DNA of 64,000 nucleotides from Acidimicrobiaceae bacterium (GCA_027306605.1 DAHUZK010000058.1:21364-85363), one strand, 5' to 3'. Shown: positions 1-8,083, counted from the first letter of the stretch. The notes: generated by a model from the sequence alone, not told the origin. Numbers and translations are program-made.

Positions 1-725
1 GTGTCTGCACCATGAACGAACCGAACATCGTGGCGACGATGGGTTGGCTGGCCGGGCTGTTCCCCCCCGGCAAGTCGGACGTCGAACTGTCGAGGCAGGT
101 GGCGGAGCGGCTCACTCGAGCGCACCGCGTGGCGGTGGACGCCGTGCGGGGGACGGCGCCGGGCATCCCCGTCGGCCTCACCTTGTCCATGACGGACTAC
201 CAGCCGGTGCCGGGGGGCGAGGAGCGGCTGGAGAGCATTCGGCACCATTCCGAGGACGTCTTCCTCGACGCGATCGAGGGAGACGACTTCCTCGGCGTGC
301 AGGTGTACACACGGATGCTCATCGGTCCTGATGGTTGGGTCGGGAACGAGCCCGGTGTCCCGGTGCTCGACATGGGCTACGAGTTCTACCCCGCCTCGCT
401 CGGCAACTGCCTGCGCCGGGCCTGGGACTACACCGACGGCGCCATCCCGCTCAGTGTGACCGAGAACGGGATCGGCACGCTCGATGACGATCAGCGGATC
501 GACTACGTGCACCAGGCGCTCGTCGGTGTCCTCGACGCCATCGACGACGGCGTCGACGTACGCGGCTACACCTACTGGTCCCTGCTCGACAACTTCGAAT
601 GGGCACTCGGCTACAAACCCCACTTCGGCATCGTGGCCGTCGACCGCGAAACGTTCGCCCGCACGCCCAAGCCCAGCGCGGCCTGGTTGGCCGAGATCGC
701 CGCGGCCAACGCGCTCCCGTCCTGA
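1..725 (+). CDS. Glycoside hydrolase family 1 (beta-glucosidase-like), 5'-truncated by window edge
   Basis: The C-terminal half of a retaining GH1 glycosidase, which hydrolyses beta-linked glycosides. The frame is open from the first bases (Val-Cys-Thr precede the Met at position 12), so the gene starts upstream of the window. The acid/base motif TMNEP lies at the very start (Glu codon 18-20), and the nucleophile motif VTENGIG has its Glu at 462-464. The YWSLLDNFEWALGY stretch near 570-612 is the typical GH1 C-terminal signature. About 240 of the usual roughly 450 residues are visible. No secretion signal can be judged. The substrate cannot be assigned. It ends 9 bp before the convergent stop of the next gene. 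Confidence 0.93.
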   Translation, partial: VCTMNEPNIVATMGWLAGLFPPGKSDVELSRQVAERLTRAHRVAVDAVRGTAPGIPVGLTLSMTDYQPVPGGEERLESIRHHSEDVFLDAIEGDDFLGVQVYTRMLIGPDGWVGNEPGVPVLDMGYEFYPASLGNCLRRAWDYTDGAIPLSVTENGIGTLDDDQRIDYVHQALVGVLDAIDDGVDVRGYTYWSLLDNFEWALGYKPHFGIVAVDRETFARTPKPSAAWLAEIAAANALPS

Positions 726-734
726 AGCCGGCTC

Positions 735-1604
735 TCAGGCGGCGGCCAAGGACGCGTTGGCGACGACGGCCTCGGTGATCCTGGCCCAGAGGGGCTGCGG
801 CAGGTCGTGGCCCATGCCCGGGATGGTGATCAGCGTGGCGTCCGGCACCGCAGCCGCGGTCGCCTGCCCCCCACTCAGTGTCACCAAGGGGTCGTCCTCG
901 CCGTGCACGACGAGAAAGGGCATCCGCACGCCACGCAAACCGGCAGTCCGGTCGGGCGACGCCAGGATGGCGGCGAGCTGGCGTACCGTGCCCTCGGGTC
1001 GGTACGCCCTGTCGTAGGCGGCGGCGGCCCGGTCCCGGAGCAGCTGGTCGTCGGTGGGGTACCCGGGCGATCCGATGACCTTGCTGCCGGCCACACTGGC
1101 CTCGACGGCTTCGTGGCGTGACGTCGCCACCGGTCGCAGAAGCGCGCTCATCGCCTCGCCCGTCGGAGCGCCGACCGCGCGATCACCGGTCGTGGACATG
1201 ATGGAAGCCGCGGACAAGAAGCGCTCTCCATGGTTGATGGTGAGTGCCTGCGTGATCATGCCTCCCATGGAGACCCCGACCACGTGGGTCCGGGCGATAC
1301 CGAGCGCGTCCAACAACGCTGCGGCGTCGTCGGCCATGTTCTCGATCCGATAGGGCGCCGACGAACCGTCACCGCCGAGAAGGGCAGCCAGGTCCGGAGT
1401 GCCCTCGAAGCCTGTCGAGAGGCCGCAGTCGCGATTGTCGAAGCGGACGACGAAGAAGCCTGCCTCGCGCAGCCCGTCGACGAATCCCTGGGGCCAGGCG
1501 ATGAGCTGCGCACCGAGGCCCATGACGAGCAGGAGCGCCGGGTCGCCGGGGTCCCCTTCCGTGGCGTACTCGATGTCGATCCCGTTCACGTGGGCGGTGG
1601 GCAC
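735..1604 (-). CDS. Alpha/beta hydrolase (RdmC/aclacinomycin-methylesterase-like)
   Basis: A 289-residue alpha/beta-hydrolase. The nucleophile elbow is GVSMGG (Ser near residue 112), the acid lies in VHGEDDPLV, and the His in GMGHDLP near the C-terminus. The N-terminal FDNRDCGLST motif is typical of the RdmC-like esterase/epoxide-hydrolase-like group. The GTG start at 1604 has GGAG 7 nt upstream. No signal peptide, so it is probably a cytosolic esterase or C-C hydrolase; the substrate is unknown. It converges on the GH1 gene and is divergent from dipZ with about 150 bp between. Confidence 0.85.
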   Translation of the reverse strand: MPTAHVNGIDIEYATEGDPGDPALLLVMGLGAQLIAWPQGFVDGLREAGFFVVRFDNRDCGLSTGFEGTPDLAALLGGDGSSAPYRIENMADDAAALLDALGIARTHVVGVSMGGMITQALTINHGERFLSAASIMSTTGDRAVGAPTGEAMSALLRPVATSRHEAVEASVAGSKVIGSPGYPTDDQLLRDRAAAAYDRAYRPEGTVRQLAAILASPDRTAGLRGVRMPFLVVHGEDDPLVTLSGGQATAAAVPDATLITIPGMGHDLPQPLWARITEAVVANASLAAA

Positions 1605-1756
1605 GCGTGGCTCCTTCCTTCTGTCTTCGACGTCTTCCTAGCAGGCAGCGATGCCCGGCCGCGGCCGGGTCGGGCCGCGGCCGGGGTAGCTTCGTCGAAG
1701 GGGATCGTGCGGGAGGGGCCGGGTGACGATGGACCTGCGGCAGCGGAGGGGCCTCC

Positions 1757-3589
1757 ATGGGTGAGCTCCTCGCCGTCGCGTTCGTCGGTGGACTGATCAC
1801 CGGCCTCTCCCCCTGCATCGTCCCGGTCATCCCCGTGGTGGTGGCCGGCGGCGCCACCGGCTCGAACAGCCGGCGGCCCGTTCTCGTCGTGACCGGGCTG
1901 GTCGTCAGCTTCAGCCTCACGGTGCTCTTCGCTACGACGGTCCTCGGGATTCTGCACCTTCCGGGCGACCTCTTGTTCTGGCTCGGGATCGGTTTGCTCG
2001 GCGCCGTCTCGCTCGGCCTTCTGATCCCTGGGCTCGGTGACCTGCTCGAACGCCCTTTCACCCGGCTCGGCGCTTCCCGCTACGCCAGCGAAGGAAGCGG
2101 CTTCGTATTGGGCCTCAGCCTCGGTCCCGTGTTCACGCCGTGCGCCGGGCCGGTGTTGACCGCCATCTCGGTCGCCGGGCAGCACGGCCGCGTCGGTCCG
2201 TCCGCGCTCGTCGTGACGCTCTTCTACGCGCTCGGCATCGCGCTTCCCCTGCTCGTGCTGGCCGTCGTGGCACAGCGGGCTGCGACGAGCTGGACCTCCC
2301 TCAGACGGCACCTGCCCGCGGTGCGCCGTGCGGCCGGCGTCCTGCTGGGCGCGGCGACCCTGGCTCTCGCCTTCAACTGGCTGGGCGTCCTGCAGAGGGA
2401 CGTTCCGGGTTATACGACGGCCCTCGAGGACCACATCGAATCGACCGGCTCGGCGTGTGCACGCCTCCGACAGGTCAGCGGCGAACACCAGAACCAGTTC
2501 GCAGCGGCGAACGCCCGCCTGGAGGGCAAGACGGCCACCTGCTCGGTGACCGACGCGGGCAATGCCGAGAGCGGACGACTGGCCAGTGGCGCCTCGACGC
2601 GCAGACGGTCGACGGGGTCAGGAACGACGACGGGGTCCACCATCGCGCAAAGGACGACGAACACGTTCACGGCTTCGAAGACCGACCTGCCGGCGCTCGG
2701 CCGTGCGCCCGATTTCACCGGCATCACAGCCTGGTTCAACACGCCGGGCGACCGACCCCTGAGAATGAGCGAGCTGCGCGGCAAGGTTGTGCTCGTCGAC
2801 TTCTGGACGTACTCCTGCATCAACTGCCAGCGCGCGCTCCCCCATGTGGAGGCCTGGTACAACGACTACAAGAAGGACGGTTTCGTCGTGGTCGGCGTCT
2901 CGTCTCCCGAATTCGCCTTCGAGCACGTCGTGTCCAACGTGGAGCACGCGGCCGGGAACCTGGGCGTCGACTACCCGGTCGCCGTGGACGACGGCCTCGC
3001 CACCTGGGACGCCTACAACAACGAGTACTGGCCCGCGGACTACCTGATCGACCCCACCGGGGTCGTGCGCGCCTACGACTTCGGGGAAGGTGGCTACGGC
3101 CGGATGGAGAGCGACATCCGCATGCTGCTCTCCGCCAACGGAGTGGGCGACCTTCCGGCTCGGACGGACGTGCCCGACCGGACGCCCACCAGCCACGGCA
3201 TCACCCCCGAGAGCTATCTCGGCTACGACCGTCTGGACAACGAAGTCGGGTCCTCGGTGGCCCCGGACAAGGCCAAGGTGTACCAAGCTCCTTCCTCCAT
3301 CTCGCCGAACAGCCTGGCGTTCGACGGAACCTGGACCGTGCACGGGGAGGAAGCCACGGCCGGCCCGGGTGCAACGCTCGTGCTCCAGTTCACTGCGGAC
3401 GACGTCTACCTCGTGATGGGCGGCCAGGGCACGGTCGGCGTGTCGCTCGACGGACGACACACCGGTGCCGTGCGGGTCGGAGGCATACCGAAGCTCTACA
3501 CGTTGCTCTCGGGGATCTCGCTCCAGACCGGCACCCTCACGCTGTCCGTCCCGCCCGGCGTCGAGGCCTACGACTTCACCTTCGGCTGA
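1757..3589 (+). CDS. dipZ: DipZ-like fusion: CcdA transmembrane thiol transporter + TlpA-type thioredoxin + C-terminal beta domain
   Basis: 610 residues. Residues 1-220 form a CcdA/DsbD-beta-like membrane domain with the two reactive cysteines in GLSPCIVP (Cys20) and FTPCAGP (Cys129). A low-complexity extracytoplasmic linker of about 100 residues follows, then a thioredoxin/TlpA domain with active site SCINCQ (Cys354, Cys357), then a C-terminal beta-rich domain (roughly 460-610) as in mycobacterial DipZ. Such proteins move reducing equivalents from cytosolic thioredoxin across the membrane to extracytoplasmic disulfides. ATG start with GGAGGGG just upstream. No cytochrome c maturation genes lie alongside, so the acceptor is unknown. 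Confidence 0.92.
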   Translation: MGELLAVAFVGGLITGLSPCIVPVIPVVVAGGATGSNSRRPVLVVTGLVVSFSLTVLFATTVLGILHLPGDLLFWLGIGLLGAVSLGLLIPGLGDLLERPFTRLGASRYASEGSGFVLGLSLGPVFTPCAGPVLTAISVAGQHGRVGPSALVVTLFYALGIALPLLVLAVVAQRAATSWTSLRRHLPAVRRAAGVLLGAATLALAFNWLGVLQRDVPGYTTALEDHIESTGSACARLRQVSGEHQNQFAAANARLEGKTATCSVTDAGNAESGRLASGASTRRRSTGSGTTTGSTIAQRTTNTFTASKTDLPALGRAPDFTGITAWFNTPGDRPLRMSELRGKVVLVDFWTYSCINCQRALPHVEAWYNDYKKDGFVVVGVSSPEFAFEHVVSNVEHAAGNLGVDYPVAVDDGLATWDAYNNEYWPADYLIDPTGVVRAYDFGEGGYGRMESDIRMLLSANGVGDLPARTDVPDRTPTSHGITPESYLGYDRLDNEVGSSVAPDKAKVYQAPSSISPNSLAFDGTWTVHGEEATAGPGATLVLQFTADDVYLVMGGQGTVGVSLDGRHTGAVRVGGIPKLYTLLSGISLQTGTLTLSVPPGVEAYDFTFG

Positions 3590-3717
3590 CGGGCTCGCCG
3601 GCCGTCTCCGTCTGGCCAGACGACATGGGCATTGCGCCCCCGAACCGGCCTCCTCCTGCTGATTGGCGCCGGCGCCGGCCGGGTAAGGACCGCGTGAGCG
3701 AGAAGAGGAGGACGGGC

Positions 3718-3912
3718 ATGGCGCTCGAGGACAAGGCACGCAACGCAGCACAGACGGCACGGGGCAAGGCGAAGAAGGTCGCCGGCGGGGCGACGGACGA
3801 CAAGGGGCTCGAGGCGGAGGGCAAGGCGGACGAGACCATGGGTCACCTCAAGCAGGCCGGAGAGAAGGTCAAGGACGCTGTCCGCGACGCCACGGAGCAC
3901 GAGGACCGCTGA
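3718..3912 (+). CDS. CsbD family small stress protein
   Basis: A 64-residue, highly charged, Ala/Lys/Gly-rich protein (begins MALEDKARN) matching the CsbD/UPF0337 pattern of KGKAKKVAGG followed by an amphipathic helical stretch. CsbD proteins are general-stress-induced in Bacillus; the biochemical role is unknown. The ATG at 3718 is chosen because GAGGAGG sits 6-8 nt upstream, and the longer open frame is a shadow of dipZ. It stands alone between dipZ and the convergent acyl-CoA ligase. Confidence 0.85.
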   Translation: MALEDKARNAAQTARGKAKKVAGGATDDKGLEAEGKADETMGHLKQAGEKVKDAVRDATEHEDR

Positions 3913-3957
3913 ACCGCGAGCGGATCACCGCAGCCGCCGGCGGACGCCCGGCCCTGT

Positions 3958-5598
3958 TCAGTTGATGGCACGCTCCCTGCCCGCCCAGTAGGGCGCGCGC
4001 AGCTCGCGTTTGAGGATCTTGCCCGACGGGTTGCGCGGCAGCGCTCCCATGGCCTCGACCGAAGTCGGGCACTTGTAGTGGGCCAGGTTGTCGCGGCAGT
4101 ACGCGATGATGGCCTCGGCGTCGAGCTCCGCATCGGGAGCCGGGACGACGATCGCCTTGACAGTCTCTCCCCACCTGTCGTCGGGAACACCGATCACCGC
4201 GGCGTCGACGATGGAAGGGTGCGAGAGGAGGACGTTCTCCACTTCGGCCGGATAGACGTTCTCACCGCCGCTCACGATCATGTCCTTGATCCGATCGTGG
4301 AGGTACAGGTAACCCGCTTCGTCGAGGTAGCCGGCGTCTCCGGTGCGCAACCACCCGGCGGGATCGACTGTGGCTCGGGTCTCTTCGGGCTTTGCCCAGT
4401 AGCCGGCCATGTTGTAGGGCGAACGGGTCCAGATCTCGCCGACTTCGCCCACGGCGAGGTCCAGACCCGTCGCCGGATCGACCACGCGAAGCTCCACGGA
4501 CTCGTGCGGCTTGCCGGCAGAGCGCAACAGGGCGCGTCGAGGCCCCTCGGGGTCGTGGTCCTCGTAGGACAGGGCAGTGATGGCACCGGTGGTCTCCGTC
4601 ATCCCGTAGACCTGGCAGAACTCCGATCCGAAGGCGGCCAGGCACGTGACCAGCACCTCCTCGGCGATGGGAGAGGCCCCGTAGAAGACGACCCGCAGGC
4701 TCGAGAGATCCGTCGTCTGCAACGCGGGGGTGGCCAGGAGCGCCATGAGCACGGCCGGCACGACGAACATCTCGGTGATGCGTTCCGTCTCGACCAGGTG
4801 CAGGAGATGGGCGGGATCGACGTCACGCAGGATCACCGACCGTCCGCCTCGTGACATGCCACACAGTGCCCAACCCGAGCCGCCGATGTGAAAGAGCGGC
4901 ATGGCCACCAGGCTCACCGTGTCGTCGCGGACGTGAAACGTGTCGCCCGCCATGGAGACCGCCGTGGAGAGATTGCCGTTGGTCAACATGACGCCCTTGG
5001 GCAGGCCGGTCGTGCCGGACGTGTAGAGCTGCATGCTGACCTCGTCGCTTCCGCCGCGATGACCTGGGTCGAGGCCGGAGCATCCTGCGATCCACTCGTC
5101 ATAGCCAACGGATCTCGGATCGTCAGAGAGCACACCAGCGTCCCCGAAGAGCACGATCCGCCGCACGCTCGGGAGAAGACCGGCCATCGCGGCGAGCGCC
5201 GGGAGGAAGTCGGTGTGCACCGCCAGAAGAGGCGCCGCAGAGTCGTCGATGATCGCGGCCATCTCCGCCGGGTTGAGGCGCCAGTTGACGGCCACGTTCA
5301 CCGCGCCCATGAGGGCGCCGCCGAAGAGAAAGTCGAAATAGGCCAACCCGTTCCGGTCGAGGAAGGCCATCCGGTCTCCGGCGACGACGCCGTCGCGAAT
5401 GGCAGCCTGGGCGACGCGAGAGGCAATCGCATGTTCCTCGGCCCACGTGCGCCGCTCGGATCCGAGGACGAGCATGTCGTCATCGGGCCTGGCCCGGGCC
5501 AGGTGACGAAGCAGGCCCGCGACGGTGTAGCGGTCCTCGCCCGTCCCCTCACCGCCACCGACCTGCTGCTCGCCGCCGGCCTGATCGATGCTCGACAC
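3958..5598 (-). CDS. AMP-dependent acyl-CoA synthetase (fatty-acid-CoA ligase family)
   Basis: A 546-residue ANL-superfamily ligase that adenylates a carboxylate and transfers it to CoA. Visible motifs: P-loop-like YTSGTTGLPKG, YGMTETTG (A5), the TGD motif in the hinge region, and the C-terminal catalytic lysine in PSGKILKREL. The frame is open to 5739, but the GTG at 5598 is preceded by AGGAGG with a 6-nt spacer and begins just before the conserved domain, so it is taken as the start. The upstream region carries a CRP-type palindrome about 190 bp away. Chain-length specificity cannot be read. Confidence 0.92.
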   Translation of the reverse strand: MSSIDQAGGEQQVGGGEGTGEDRYTVAGLLRHLARARPDDDMLVLGSERRTWAEEHAIASRVAQAAIRDGVVAGDRMAFLDRNGLAYFDFLFGGALMGAVNVAVNWRLNPAEMAAIIDDSAAPLLAVHTDFLPALAAMAGLLPSVRRIVLFGDAGVLSDDPRSVGYDEWIAGCSGLDPGHRGGSDEVSMQLYTSGTTGLPKGVMLTNGNLSTAVSMAGDTFHVRDDTVSLVAMPLFHIGGSGWALCGMSRGGRSVILRDVDPAHLLHLVETERITEMFVVPAVLMALLATPALQTTDLSSLRVVFYGASPIAEEVLVTCLAAFGSEFCQVYGMTETTGAITALSYEDHDPEGPRRALLRSAGKPHESVELRVVDPATGLDLAVGEVGEIWTRSPYNMAGYWAKPEETRATVDPAGWLRTGDAGYLDEAGYLYLHDRIKDMIVSGGENVYPAEVENVLLSHPSIVDAAVIGVPDDRWGETVKAIVVPAPDAELDAEAIIAYCRDNLAHYKCPTSVEAMGALPRNPSGKILKRELRAPYWAGRERAIN

Positions 5599-5781
5599 GG
5601 CTGACCTCCTCGCCCCGGCCGTTCCCGGCCCGGACCCTACGCAGTGTCGCCCTCGTGGTGCACGGTCCCGTTTGGGCTGCCGCCCCTTTGGAAAAGGCGT
5701 GTTGTGACTGGTCATGGCCTTTTTCTCGAATTTCTGCACTTTTCTGCTCGACCATTCATCTAATTCCAGCTCGTCTACCAG

Positions 5782-5809
5782 GGGCTTTGTGATTCACATC
5801 ACAAAGCCC
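5782..5809. promoter_or_regulatory. Perfect CRP/FNR-family type palindrome
   Basis: An 11-bp inverted repeat with a 6-bp centre. The core at 5788-5803 reads TGTGA-N6-TCACA, the exact consensus for CRP-family regulators of proteobacteria and of the mycobacterial CRP (Rv3676). Symmetry continues 6 bp beyond the core on each side (GGGCTT/AAGCCC). It lies in a locally AT-richer spacer about 190 bp upstream of the acyl-CoA ligase start and about 400 bp upstream of the first Rpf-like gene. Function is inferred. The repeat could also fold as a hairpin, but no T-tract follows. Confidence 0.6.
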
Positions 5810-5893
5810 ACGTGCAAAAACCCAGGTCAGAGGGCAAACAACGTCCCGAGCCAGGCTGGACGGCCGTCGCTGCTACATTGCCGTTCCGCAAAG

Positions 5894-5965
5894 TCAGATC
5901 GGGCTTTCGGGTGCATGCCGGACTGTGGTTCCGGACGGGCATAGGGGAAGCTGGCGCCGATCTGA
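5894..5965 (+). ncRNA. Putative structured RNA element (long stem-loop) in Rpf upstream region
   Basis: The two ends are exact complements (TCAGATCGG at 5894-5902 and CCGATCTGA at 5957-5965, 9 bp). Inside, GCTTTC pairs with GGAAGC (one G-U), ATGCC pairs with GGCAT, and CCGGA faces TCCGG around a 7-nt loop. This gives a coherent extended hairpin of about 72 nt. It matches no riboswitch class I can recognise. Orientation is taken as + because the downstream gene is on that strand, but a hairpin reads both ways. It could equally be a small RNA or a leader element. Confidence 0.4.
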
Positions 5966-6049
5966 GCACTCACAGCGACAAGGCTCCGCCGCGCCTGCCC
6001 GCAGGCCCGGCCGGAGCGGAACCGAGGAGAACGCCGAAGACCACGAGTT

Positions 6050-6245
6050 GGGCTGTACGTAACCGGCCGCACACCCTGCGGCGACAAGCCAGAACGGACG
6101 ACGCCTTCCTGCTCGCCGTTCGGGGCGCGAATGCAAAGGCCGGAGCCCGCCTACACCGAGCAGAGCCAGGCGCGCACGGCGCGCCCGACGAAGGGAGGTG
6201 CCGTGCGGACCCGCATTGCACTCGCGACGGCAGCAGCCGTCATTG
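6050..6245 (+). repeat. Leader repeat copy 1 (5' UTR plus start of signal sequence)
   Basis: Direct repeat of the segment at 6945-7145. Long identical blocks include the CCGGCCGCACACCCTGCGGC region, the GGGGCGCGAATGC block and the GTGCGGACCCGCATTGCACT block over the start codon. The copies differ by substitutions and small indels before the start codon. A GC hairpin directly before the ribosome binding site (GGCGCGC-ACG-GCGCGCC) has an altered but still pairing counterpart in copy 2. This suggests a conserved leader RNA rather than coding sequence. Confidence 0.75.
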
Positions 6246-6865
6246 TTCTTGCCATACCAGCAGTACTCGTTTCGCTGTTCAGCAGCGATCCCGCCTCGGC
6301 CGGGTCGATCCGCCACGAGGAGGTCCGCCTCCACCCCGCAGCGACGATCCGGCACCAGGCGCTCCGTGGCCACCCGACGGTCAATTCCGGCCTGCGGGTG
6401 ATGTCCGACGCCAAGGCGCGCCAAGTGGCCAGGCTTTCCGCATTCGCCGACGCGGTGACCCTGGCGCAGGAAGAGAACTACCTGAAAGAGGTCGCCTTCT
6501 TCCAGACGCTGCAGCGGCAGCGTTTCTACGAGGCGATCCTGCGTCAGCAGGCGGCAACTGCCGCAGCCGCCGCAGCCGCCGCAGCCGCCGCAGCCGCCGC
6601 AGCACCGTCGCCCGGAGGTGGATCCGACGCCACGAGCACCAATACGGCGGATTGGGCCTGCATCCGCGCCCATGAGTCCGGAGGCAACTACGCCGAGGCA
6701 GGCGGTGGTGCGTACCAGTTCGAGTTCGCGACGTGGAACGCGCTGACCGGGCTCGGGTCTCCCGCACAGGATTCCCCCCCATCGGTGCAGGACGCTGCAG
6801 CACTCAAGCTGTTCGACCAGCGCGGATGGGCACCCTGGACCACCCGATCGGTCTGCGGGCTCTGA
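6203..6865 (+). CDS. Secreted Rpf/transglycosylase-like protein
   Basis: 220 residues. An N-terminal signal peptide (VRTRIAL then a hydrophobic stretch ending near SAGS, residue about 34), a charged helical region, a 17-residue polyalanine linker encoded by a 9-nt tandem repeat (6561-6602), and a C-terminal lysozyme-fold Rpf/transglycosylase-like domain with WACIRAHESGGNY (catalytic Glu near residue 158), GAYQFEFATW and a final GW-PW region with a terminal Cys. Such proteins cleave peptidoglycan and promote growth resumption. GTG at 6203 is chosen because GGGAGG lies just upstream and the second copy shows the upstream frame is not conserved. Preceded by a CRP-type site and structured leader. 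Confidence 0.88.
   Translation: MRTRIALATAAAVIVLAIPAVLVSLFSSDPASAGSIRHEEVRLHPAATIRHQALRGHPTVNSGLRVMSDAKARQVARLSAFADAVTLAQEENYLKEVAFFQTLQRQRFYEAILRQQAATAAAAAAAAAAAAAAAPSPGGGSDATSTNTADWACIRAHESGGNYAEAGGGAYQFEFATWNALTGLGSPAQDSPPSVQDAAALKLFDQRGWAPWTTRSVCGL
6561..6602 (+). repeat. 9-nt tandem repeat encoding polyalanine linker
   Basis: The unit CCGCAGCCG is repeated nearly five times inside the Rpf-like gene and encodes uninterrupted alanine between the helical region and the catalytic domain. A closely related 9-nt repeat (GCATCCGCC) occurs at the 3' end of the kdpD kinase half (11545-11649). Units are multiples of three, so slippage would change linker length without shifting the frame. Confidence 0.8.
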
Positions 6866-6944
6866 GGGACGAACCGTATCCGGGCACCGACGACACCGCT
6901 GCCCCTGACAACGTGAGGACGGAATAGCGAGCAACACCAGCAAC

Positions 6945-7145
6945 GGGCTGTAGAGAAACCGGCCGCACACCCTGCGGCGACAAGCCAGAACGGATGAAGC
7001 CTGCCCGCTGTCCGTCCGGGGCGCGAATGCAAAGGCCGGAGCCCGCCTACACCGAGCAGAGCCAGACGCGCGCCCGGCGCGCGCCCGACGAAGGGAGGTG
7101 CTGTGCGGACCCGCATTGCACTCAAGACGGCGATGGCCGTCATTG
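6945..7145 (+). repeat. Leader repeat copy 2 (5' UTR plus start of signal sequence)
   Basis: Second copy of the leader described at 6050-6245. The ATG-initiated reading frame of copy 1 (6131) is present here at 7027, but it is out of frame with the downstream GTG at 7103. Sequence conservation without frame conservation argues for an RNA function or a recent duplication. The GC hairpin before the ribosome binding site is retained as GCGCGC-CCG-GCGCGC. Confidence 0.75.
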
Positions 7146-7594
7146 CCGTACCAACGTTTCTATTCACCATGTTCAGTATCAGCCCGGCCGCCTCTGCGCC
7201 GGGGAGCCACACCAGCGCTTCCGCAGGACACGAGACGAGGGACCTCACGATGAAGCTCGCGTCCTACGACCAAGACCGGCGGGCCGCGCAGCTGGCGGCG
7301 TACGCGCAAGCCGTCGAGGCCTCCAAGGTCCGCACCTATCTCGAAGAGATGGCCTATCTCAAGGCGATGGCGGCGAGGTCCGCCACCACCATCCCTGCCG
7401 CGTGGATGCCGACGGCACTGTGCGAGGAGGGGGGCCGCAACGACCCCGTGGCCGGCTACTTCGGCATCAGGGAGTGGAACGGTTTCGATGGCTACCCGAC
7501 CGCAGGGAGCGCCCCGCTGTCGGTGCAGCTGGCCTGGGAGGCGACCTACATCGGCGGTCCGCCCGATGCCCCCGGGCAATGCCACAGCTACTGA
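7103..7594 (+). CDS. Secreted Rpf-like paralogue with divergent catalytic domain
   Basis: 163 residues sharing its leader and first 14 or so residues (MRTRIAL-TA-AVI) with the upstream Rpf-like protein, but with a different mature region. After a signal peptide (cleavage near residue 30-34, PAASA) and a helical stretch, the C-terminal part has ALCEEGGRN (Glu108/109), a GYFGI segment, and a terminal Cys pairing with Cys107, resembling shortened Rpf/lysozyme-like domains. The GTG start has GGGAGG 5 nt upstream. It lacks the polyalanine linker and the usual GAYQF motif, so activity is uncertain. Probably a tandem duplicate whose catalytic part diverged or was exchanged. Confidence 0.75.
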   Translation: MRTRIALKTAMAVIAVPTFLFTMFSISPAASAPGSHTSASAGHETRDLTMKLASYDQDRRAAQLAAYAQAVEASKVRTYLEEMAYLKAMAARSATTIPAAWMPTALCEEGGRNDPVAGYFGIREWNGFDGYPTAGSAPLSVQLAWEATYIGGPPDAPGQCHSY

Positions 7595-7619
7595 GCGCCG
7601 GCCGGCCCGGTCCGCGCGG

Positions 7620-7994
7620 CTAACCCAAATCGAAGATGGCCGTCACCTGTGCCATGTCGAAGTAGTCCCGCCATGCGGTGATCTTCCCGTCCACGACGTG
7701 GAAGGCACCCATGACGGGCAGGGGCGCGGTCTTCCCCTTCATGGTGAAGCGGTCCGTCCGCTCGGTGAGCACGGTCGAACCGTCGCTCGCCAGGTGGTGC
7801 ACCTCGAACTCCATTGCCTCGCACATGCCGACGAACGTGCTGATCACTGCCATGGTGGCCTCGATCCCCTCGGCGGGCTCCATCGGGATGTTGTGGTAGA
7901 CGACGTCGTCCGAGAAGAAGCCGCGTAGCACCTCCGGGTCACGGGTGCTCGCGGCGGCACAGAAGTCACGGACCACCTGTTCGGCGCTGGGCAT
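7620..7994 (-). CDS. Limonene-1,2-epoxide hydrolase-like (SnoaL-fold) protein
   Basis: 124 residues with the NTF2/SnoaL fold. The YHNIPMEPAEG motif and the ITAWRDYFDM segment carry the Arg-Asp pair of the limonene-epoxide-hydrolase catalytic triad, supporting epoxide hydrolysis over a non-catalytic SnoaL protein. The open frame extends to 8054, but the ATG at 7994 has GGAG upstream and begins just before the domain (MPSAEQVVRDF). Divergent from the nucleoside phosphorylase. The short spacer holds two copies of TCTGCCGGCC. Confidence 0.8.
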   Translation of the reverse strand: MPSAEQVVRDFCAAASTRDPEVLRGFFSDDVVYHNIPMEPAEGIEATMAVISTFVGMCEAMEFEVHHLASDGSTVLTERTDRFTMKGKTAPLPVMGAFHVVDGKITAWRDYFDMAQVTAIFDLG

Positions 7995-8083
7995 GGCACG
8001 CTTCTCCTCTCCTCTGCGGGTCTGCCGGCCCTGTGGATCTGCCGGCCGGGCCACGCTAGCGACCCGTCCGGCATGATGAGGGG

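Larger units (their letters stand above)
5599..6202. other. Long non-coding region between acyl-CoA ligase and Rpf-like gene
   Basis: About 600 bp without a convincing gene. From left to right: a locally AT-richer part (5690-5830), the CRP-type palindrome (5782-5809), a long stem-loop (5894-5965), and a 150-bp leader repeated before the second Rpf-like gene (from 6050). An ATG-initiated frame runs into the Rpf gene from 6131, but the same leader in the second copy is frameshifted relative to its gene, so the leader is treated as untranslated RNA. Confidence 0.7.

Noticed and set aside
1586..2488. 300-codon minus-strand frame opposite dipZ
   Set aside because: Strongly charged Glu/Arg/Gly-repetitive shadow with no domain; dipZ on the other strand has clear motifs.
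6131..6202. ATG-initiated N-terminal extension of the first Rpf-like gene
   Set aside because: The homologous leader before the second gene is out of frame, and the GTG with GGGAGG is a better start.
6050..6202. c-di-AMP (ydaO-yuaA) riboswitch
   Set aside because: Location and a GGGGCGCGAA / CCGGAGCCCG resemblance were suggestive, but the invariant 3' core is absent. Left as an unknown leader pending a covariance search.
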